From Cristatella mucedo (lineage: Eukaryota > Bryozoa > Phylactolaemata > Cristatellidae): a stretch of 64,000 nt of DNA. Below are positions 58,285 through 64,000 of the stretch, piece after piece. The notes under the pieces are model-generated. The model made no database searches, was not told where the DNA came from, and was given only the letters and a program-made list of their open reading frames with translations. The DNA lies in assembly GCA_009760855.2 (NCBI GenBank), contig WPIO01000101.1, positions 856,001 to 920,000 of the forward strand, written 5' to 3'. The translations under genes and the position numbers were made by a program. Position 1 is the first letter of the stretch; the number at the start of each line of letters is the position of its first letter.

Positions 58285-58720
58285 CAGTGTAAGCACACAA
58301 AGGACAGTCGCAGGGACCCAATAAATGCTGTGTGTAAGAGGTTCTTGTTTAGCTTCTGTTTAAATGCTGTGAAGTCAAGGGTTGTCGTGACGTCAGTCGG
58401 TAGTGAGCGTCAGGTATTTGGGATCATATGAACTGAAAGCTCTATCTCCAAAGAATTTGAGGTTGGTTCGAGGCGCAGTCCATGATCTAGTGCCTGCTCT
58501 TCTTGACCCAGATCTTGGGTTCATGGTCTGCAATGGGCGACCCTGTATTGCCCACTGCAAGCCATAGTGATAACCGTTAAGGCTATCCTGCCGCTATACA
58601 AATGAGGCTGTTGAGTCAGCTAACTTTTAAGCAACTTGAGTTAAAAAGTGGGTGGTACGATGCATAGCCTAATTGGGAAGTAGTTTGGATGGGTATGCTG
58701 GAAAGGGCGCCACTCGAAAG
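58285..58720 (-). mobile_element. LINE A fragment in FNTB intron 1, split by a SINE
   Basis: The complement follows LINE A from AGCACACAAAGGACAGTCGC and CCCAATAAATGCTGTG to AAGAATTTGAGGTTGGTTCG at 58475. It resumes at 58625 with AAAAAGTGGGTGGTACGATG, then GGAAGTAGTTTGGATGGGTA. The two halves align to contiguous LINE A sequence at 11200-11400 and 11410-11500, so the intervening 140 bases are a later insertion. Confidence 0.8.
58482..58624 (+). mobile_element. SINE1 nested in LINE A
   Basis: GATCTTGGGTTCATGGTCTG (altered box B), CAATGGGCGACC, CCCACTGCAAGCCATAGTGA and GCCGCTATACAAATGAGGCT, then GTTGAGTCAGCTA, match the SINE1 body and 3' end. The left part of the tRNA-like head is poorly preserved. 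It interrupts the LINE A fragment. Confidence 0.75.
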
Positions 58721-59036
58721 TAAATGTGAGATGATGTGCATACAGTTTTTGCACTCATCTTTAGAGCTCGCCATATAAGCACGTTCACATACAGTAGGGC
58801 ATGCTTTGGGTTCAGTGCACTGTGAGGATTTTCTATTGCCAATTGGCTCATACATTGCTGCTCTCACGACTTCCATTAACTTTGCTTGCTGCACCTGGCT
58901 TTGCTTGGCTACTTTGCTGTAATATCTTCCCTGTGTTCCCAACATCGGCCGTCGTCGTGTTTGGAGTCTGCTGCTTCTTTTCTACTTTGAGCCTAGGCAG
59001 CTGATCGCCCAAAGCCGAGACTGTTTTGCATTCTAG

Positions 59037-59128
59037 GACCTGGTGGAGGAAAAATGCGAAGAAAAATATTTCAAGTTTTTCATCAAGCGAGGAACCAACG
59101 GACAGCGATCTGTTGAAACTTTATCTAC
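59037..59128 (+). CDS. FNTB: Protein farnesyltransferase beta subunit, exon 2
   Basis: This 92-base exon is bounded by the acceptor TTTTGCATTCTAG and the donor GTGAGT. It encodes DLVEEKCEEKYFKFFIKRGT, then NGQRSVETLST, the last codon being completed by the G that opens exon 3. VEEK, followed by an aromatic-rich helix, parallels human AKVEEKIQEVFSSYKFN. The later residues are less conserved, as in other species where this linker varies. It enters in phase 0 from exon 1 and leaves two bases for exon 3, so all three exons join in one frame. The other frame across it is interrupted and unrelated. The exon would be missed by an ORF-length cutoff. Confidence 0.75.
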
Positions 59129-59394
59129 GTGAGTACTTCGTTCGATGTGAAACCCTAATCGAATAGCCACACATCTTCGTACAGCTGGGAAATGCCGTGG
59201 CCGTCTGAGCTCAGCATGACTGTGCATTTTGTCTCTTGCTCAGGGTGGTGTGCCGCATCGGCATGATGCTACCTTGCAGCAGGCATCGATGATGCTGTAA
59301 AGCTGCATCTACGCAGGCGAATATTTGGTGTCGTATCATCCGCAGACGAAGCTTGTCTCAAGTTTGAACTAGGCATGTCTACCATGTTGTGCTT

Positions 59395-59528
59395 GTTGTC
59401 ATTGAGCATGCTACCACTAACCTTTCGATTTCAATCGTTCGATGCCTCCTTTGCAGCATATGTGACGTGCCTAGAAAGAGATTGAGTTCTCTTGGGGTGC
59501 TATAACAAATGCATTATTATTATTATTA
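59395..59528 (+). mobile_element. LINE A 3' end in FNTB intron 2
   Basis: GAGCATGCTACCACTAACC, TTTGCAGCATATGTGACGTG, CCTAGAAAGAGATTGAGTTC and TCTTGGGGTGCTATAACAAA are followed by TGC(ATT)n. The element is in the same orientation as the gene. Confidence 0.85.
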
Positions 59529-59694
59529 CCCTGTCCAAACTTTTAGGAGTTGGAACTAATTTTGTTGTCCGGCGATGGGTACATCCGCCTATACTTGGCA
59601 ACAGCAGAGATCTCGAATTCGAGACTGTAAAGTTTCTCTGGTGACAGGAAAATAGTAGAATCGAAATGTAAGTGGACATGTAGTTGTATCTGAT

Positions 59695-59729
59695 ATCTTG
59701 ATATATATATATATATATATCTGATATCT

Positions 59730-59773
<44 letters not shown>

Positions 59774-59812
59774 GATATCTTGATATATATATATATATAT
59801 ATATATACTTCT
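59695..59812. repeat. Compound (TA)n repeat with CTGATATCTTGA units
   Basis: CTGATATCTTGA occurs three times, each followed by a TA run of different length. The unit, 12 bases plus TA tract, was therefore duplicated as a block. Confidence 0.92.
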
Positions 59813-61747
59813 GATTTTCTGTGAAGCAGCAGGTGTGCAACTTTCCAGAATCTTGACCCAAATACTCCTATCCTTCTCTCTGCCACCGATGCCCCTTCAA
59901 CCGCCTCAGCTGACGTCATGGCTTGATTCCTAGCGTTGGCCGTTGTCGATGCAGCTGAAGTGTACCAAATTTGCATTTGGAAAGCTGAGCCCACAAGATT
60001 CTGTGCACGTCTGGCCCTTGCAGCCGATTTTGTGTATAGACCAGCCATTTCACTTTCCCATTCACCTTCAAGGGATGCCGGTTCACGTTTAGTGGCAGAT
60101 AGCTCTCGGTGCAGTTGCCTTATCATCCACTCGGGTTGTACCAAATGCTGGCTTGAGTTAAGGGGGAATGTAAAAAGAAATACTTTTGCTTGTCGAGCTG
60201 GGGCGATGGCATCGTGTTGTGGCAGGGTGTGCTCGATCTACTGCAACAAGAGCAACCAGAAGCAACATATCTACAAATAACAAATTTACTGATCTTTGTT
60301 TCATATGAGACTTGTATCCCAACTTGTCGAACCTTGGTAGATCGAGGTATATGTGTTAAGCTTGTAGATGTGCATTCTCTCAGAAAATAAAGCTCCAGCA
60401 CGTTTGGTGAGGTGTGCAGCAAAATGTATCATACCAAAATCAGAAATTTTTCTATGATCATGTAAACAGGCAGAGCTGTTACTTAAGCGGTTGTTACTTA
60501 AGTAAAAAGAAATTTTTATTCACTGCAGTGCCTTTGTCCCCCTTAACCCACCCGCCCGTGCATTGAGTACCAATGCGATCGTGAGGCTTGCAACTAGCTC
60601 TAATTTAAGTTAGACGTATCCTGACTTGTCTCCACTTATGGAGTGGTCACATAATGCCCATGCTGATCGCTAGCAAGCTGCTTGCTCATGCTCCGTCCAT
60701 GCTAGCGTTACAGGCATGCTCGACTGAGCTTCTCGGTAGCCATCGGTGACCACTACCCCAAGAACTAGCTTCGGTAGCTGACCGTCTGCAGGTCGTTGTG
60801 GTGCGCTGCCTCAGCAAACAAAGACAGGTTTCTCAGCCATCGACTGCCATCGTGTCGATCCCTTGGAGCACTGATGCAGCTAGATATTGATTTGGGTGGC
60901 TGTAAGTTTGACCTAAGCTAAGCCCTGACAATCGTAGGAGAGAGAGGCTGAAGGAGGCTGCAACCTCCACTGCCTCCCTCCCACCCCTCTCCCTGCCGGC
61001 TTAGCTGCTGGCTGCATAGAAGGCATCGCCTCACTGACTTTTTTTCGCTTGGACGATAATTTTTTAGTAGTACTCCTCACAGCTATCACTGTGCTCAACA
61101 GCAAAAAAAGGAATGGCCTGCCGATCTGTTGCGCTTCATATAGCTGGGGAGGAGTGTTGAAACACCAGATTAAGAGCACTGCAAAGGTTGTCTGTTAGTG
61201 CTGGCGAACTGTTGAGTTGCTTGGTGGGTTATCAAGAGGCGAGCATTTCACGCTGTGCGTCTGACTCAGCTTAGTTTTTTTAACTCAGCCCCCCTCCCCA
61301 GCAGATCTTTGGACTCAGTACTTTCAACCTGTGAGGGTGACACCCAAGATTAGAGCCGAGGTGCACATGGATTCGTCAAAAAGATCCTTTACTGGCCTTT
61401 CAGTGTGCTTATGGTCGCTGTCATGCCGTCAAATATAAAAAAAACACGCAGAGAATTTGAGCTTTGAAATGCAACTAGCTTTACCAAAAACAACTCGACT
61501 AAAGAACCTTTTTGAGGAATCCTGCTTAACAATGATAAATATTTAGAACTGATGCCTTGCATACCCGTTTTACCCGAAGTCGTGCTTTGTCCGTGCACTA
61601 TTTTGAGCATCCACTGCTTAGATAATCGAGCTTGTTGGGGAATGGGAAGTATCGAAATACATTCTGTCAGAAACTTGTGGATTGTCGTTCAATTTCTGCT
61701 GCAATAAACGTGCTAAAATAAATCTAAATTGCATGTTTTTGTTGCAG

Positions 61748-61915
61748 GGAGCTGGTGCTCAACAGAGATCGGCACATCGAATACTTGTTAAAGGGCCTGC
61801 GAAGTCTCAGCTCGTCCCACGACAGCCTCGACGCCAGCCGTCCGTGGCTGTGCTATTGGATTGTGCACAGCCTTGAGCTGCTTCAGTTTCCAGTGCCGCT
61901 CGACCTTGTTAGCGG
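61748..61915 (+). CDS. FNTB: Protein farnesyltransferase beta subunit, exon 3
   Basis: This 168-base exon lies between TTTTTGTTGCAG and GTAAGT-like GTAAGTG. It encodes ELVLNRDRHIEYLLKGLRSL, SSSHDSLDASRPWLCYWIVH, then SLELLQFPVPLDLVSG. The human protein has RLVLQREKHFHYLKRGLRQL, TDAYECLDASRPWLCYWILH, SLELLDEPIPQIVA. DASRPWLCYW is a hallmark of the family; its two tryptophans correspond to mammalian beta W102 and W106, which line the CaaX/isoprenoid pocket. The zinc ligands (Asp, Cys, His) lie further on, outside the window. The first base completes the Thr codon from exon 2 and the last two begin a glycine codon. The longer open frame at 61682-61876 is out of register and is not the protein. 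Confidence 0.93.
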
Positions 61916-62039
61916 GTAAGTGTGTGACAGCCGTGTCTTGGCGTTAGCTCTGTTGTTTGTCCCTGCTATGCTCTAGTGTAACCCAGGCATATCTTTCCTG
62001 CATACATGCTAGGGGTTTTGGCTAATCCTCCTCGCTTTA

Positions 62040-62940
62040 AATCTCAAGTGAGTGACACTAGACCAAGAAAACTTGAGCAACTACCGCCCAGTCTCCCTTC
62101 TACCATTCCTATCAAAGGAATCAGTGAAACGGGTCGTGGCAGACCAGCTGAACTCATATCTTGAAACTTCAAACCTTGCTAGTAAGTTCCAGTCTGGCTT
62201 TAGAGCTAATCACTCCACAGAGTCAGCATTGCTTAGGGTGTACAACGACCTACTTAGGAATGCAAGCATAAATAGGTTGTCTCTACTTGTTTTGCTCGAT
62301 CTTTCGGCAGCTTTTGATACTATCGATCACAAAGTTCTTCTAGAGCGCCTCTCATCTCGCCTGGGCATCACTGGCACTGCTCTGCAATGGTTCAAGTCCT
62401 ATTTCAGTGGGATACTCCAGAGTATTGATGTGAATGGACAAAAATCGTCCACTTCATTCTTTGGCTCCAGCCTATCTCTCAGATGTACTCCCCCACCAGG
62501 CCAAGCATCGTACCACCTGCTTCTCGGAATCCAACAGTTTACCAATACCTCGTACAAACCTCAATTCCTTTGGAGACCGTGCATTTAGTTCGTATGCTCC
62601 CAGAGCCTGGAACCTCACTCCCGACTTGTGTCAGAACATCCCCTCGCTTGACCACATTTAAAAAGAACTTAAAAAACACCTATTTAGGACAGCATTTAGT
62701 GGGTCCCTGTGATTCGTCCTTCATGTGCTTATGCGTGCTGACACTGTGCACGCTGCCACTAAACCACACTTGCCTGCTGACCCTGTGCATGTCACCCCTA
62801 ACCATGTTATTCATGTTTATCAAGCATATTACTCACCATTCAATCGCGTTTCCCTTTGCAGCAAATGTAAAGCGCCTAGAAAGAGATTGAGTTCTCTGAG
62901 GGCGCTTTATCAAGTGCATTATTATTATTATTATTATTAA
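62040..62940 (+). mobile_element. LINE A with internal deletion, intact RT start and 3' end
   Basis: An open frame of 178 codons begins with the RT entry ENLSNYRPVSLLPFLSK, then FQSGFRANHSTESALLRVYN and LSLLVLLDLSAAFDTIDHKV, then LQWFKSYFSG. Near 62455 it passes directly into the C-terminal segment. That segment is read in another frame as LAPAYLSDVLPHQAKHRTTC, SFGDRAFSSYAPRAWN. The GIPQGS and YADD boxes are therefore deleted, although the junction keeps a frame open. The full 3' UTR and terminus follow, ending in TGC(ATT)7. The copy is young-looking but cannot encode an active RT. It lies in FNTB intron 3, sense orientation. Confidence 0.93.
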
Positions 62941-63834
62941 TTCAAACGCCTAACCTAAGTAGACTCAAAGAAATTGTGAGCATGCAATCTCCAAACTAAG
63001 ACGGCTTCTGGCTAATAATCTCTTGGCTTAGCAGTAATGTACAATAAGTAAAAACTGACCAATTTTGGCCAAGTATGTGAGCTTCGGTGGTTCCCATCAT
63101 CCTGAATGCTCGGTCCTCTCTAGCTGAGGCTCGTGATACATGTCGTTGCAGAAGGTGGGCGATCCAAAGATTGCAACAGTTAGTGTCAAATACATATAGC
63201 CTCTGCCATGCTTCAGCCGTGTGGCTCTGATTATTCGACTAGCTATCAAATATGTCGCTGTCATGTTAATGCTACTCGAATCAATCGAATAAGCAAGTGT
63301 GAACTGGGGTAGCTTGGCTGAGAAGCAGCTGCTGCTGATCTCAGGCCACTTGTGACATTGACATTTACTGGTGCTCTTTTTGCCCACATTTGCTAGTCCA
63401 GGCGTGCTGCTGCTTCAACAGCAGTTGGTGGGGGTCTGTCTTCATACCCTCATCCTTCTTCTTGCCTATCTGTTTGGGTGCTCACAGGGCCATCCCTTTT
63501 TAAATTTGCCCAACTAGAAGCTGCACCACAGGTCAAGCTTGATTTGTGTGATGAACAGTGTTTGTTTATGTTGACCCCAAAAGGAATCCTATCAGCAATT
63601 GCCTAATAACCCACCGGCGATCAGATGCAAAAATGACCGTCGGTGGCAGTACTTCCTTAGTACTATGGATAAACTGCTCCTGGAGTGTAAGCAGGCTATA
63701 TGAAGTCATGCTGCCTCGTGTTTGGCTGTCGTGGTATCTCGTCTTCGTCGGTGCAAAGGCCCCCAGGATGCGGTTACTGAAGGATTTGATCAAGTTATAC
63801 TCCGAGGGCTGTTTATGCAGTTTAGTTTCAACGT

Positions 63835-63985
63835 TTGGACTGTGGGTTTGGTCCAGCAGTTAGGGTACTCATCCCGACCAAGGCCTGGCTGAGGTCGTGG
63901 GTTCGAGCCCCGAGGCGTAAGTAAAGCCTCTGAATAGAGATTAAGTTCTCTTGGGGCGATATACAAATTATATATATTTTTATAT
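63835..63985 (+). mobile_element. SINE2 copy with LINE A-type tail
   Basis: The tRNA-like head (GTTTGGTCCAGCAGTTAGGG, then GTCGTGGGTTCGAGCCCCGA) is followed by AGCCTCTGAATAGAGATTAA, GTTCTCTTGGGGCGATATAC and an AT tail. It matches the copy at 53.65 kb. Confidence 0.9.
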
Positions 63986-64000
63986 GTTGGCCTCTACTGT

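Larger units (their letters stand above)
55868..59036 (+). other. FNTB intron 1
   Basis: About 3.2 kb, bounded by GT (55868) and TTTTGCATTCTAG (ending 59036). It contains the rest of the CpG block, a SINE1 scrap, and a LINE A fragment with a nested SINE1. The sense strand is T-rich: over 57061-57180 I counted 50 T against 23 A. Open frames inside it are not supported as genes. Confidence 0.75.
59129..61747 (+). other. FNTB intron 2
   Basis: About 2.6 kb from GTGAGT to a typical acceptor, TGCATGTTTTTGTTGCAG. It carries a LINE A 3' end, a (TA)n compound repeat and unremarkable sequence. The minus-strand frame at 59500-60144 runs through the TA repeat and is not a gene. The plus and minus frames at 60123-60422 are unrecognised. 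Confidence 0.75.
61916..64000 (+). other. FNTB intron 3 (start; runs past the window)
   Basis: No sequence encoding the next expected block (QSPxGGFGGGPGQxPHLAPT) was found before the window ends, so this is read as intron. It contains LINE A and SINE2 insertions. At 62.95-63.83 kb no other feature is supported. Confidence 0.65.

Noticed and set aside
59500-60144. 214-codon minus-strand frame
   Set aside because: A large part is Tyr-Ile repeats from the TA tract and the rest has no family. It lies inside an FNTB intron on the antisense strand and includes a LINE A tail.
61682-61876. 64-codon plus-strand open frame across FNTB exon 3
   Set aside because: It is out of register; the adjacent frame between the splice sites carries the conserved DASRPWLCYW protein.

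Overview
The window is animal nuclear DNA, most likely from an invertebrate with a large, repeat-rich genome. The evidence is split protein-coding exons with GT-AG introns, LINE copies of the CR1/L2 type, tRNA-derived SINEs and long (CT)n, (CA)n, (GA)n and (TA)n microsatellites. Nothing looks bacterial: there are no operons, no long uninterrupted genes and no CRISPR array. I could not name the species from sequence alone.

One host gene is recognised with confidence. At the right end (55.8 kb to beyond 61.9 kb, + strand) lie the first three coding exons of the protein farnesyltransferase beta subunit (FNTB). Exon 1 sits in a CpG-rich block that is probably its promoter, exon 2 is at 59.04 kb and exon 3 at 61.75 kb. 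The exons share one phase-compatible frame, and the rest of the gene lies past the window. Both introns carry LINE and SINE insertions and a strong T-over-A excess on the sense strand.

The rest is mostly transposon debris. I distinguish three LINE lineages. LINE A ends in a conserved 3' terminus plus (ATT)n; copies lie at 1.5-2.5, 7.7, 11, 27.2, 46.3, 59.4 and 62-63 kb, among others. LINE B has an endonuclease, a reverse transcriptase and a (TAC/ATAC)-rich tail, with its best copy at 8.3-11.0 kb (-) and a second at 37.4-39.4 kb (-). LINE C is one very decayed copy at 3.4-4.3 kb. Two tRNA-headed SINE families are present, and SINE2 carries the LINE A terminus, so LINE A machinery probably moved it.

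There are two DNA-transposon remnants of the hAT superfamily. The one at 14.0-15.8 kb (+) resembles, from memory, a transposase family abundant in oomycetes. The one at 31.3-32.1 kb (-) is ZMYM/DUF4371-like. A diverged direct duplication pairs 26.7-28.1 kb with 29.2-30.2 kb and holds a preserved 79-codon frame in only one copy. Several candidate exons with good splice signals but no recognised family are recorded at 43.9/40.9 kb (-), 49.0 kb (+) and 54.45 kb (+). Most remaining stretches show no supported gene.
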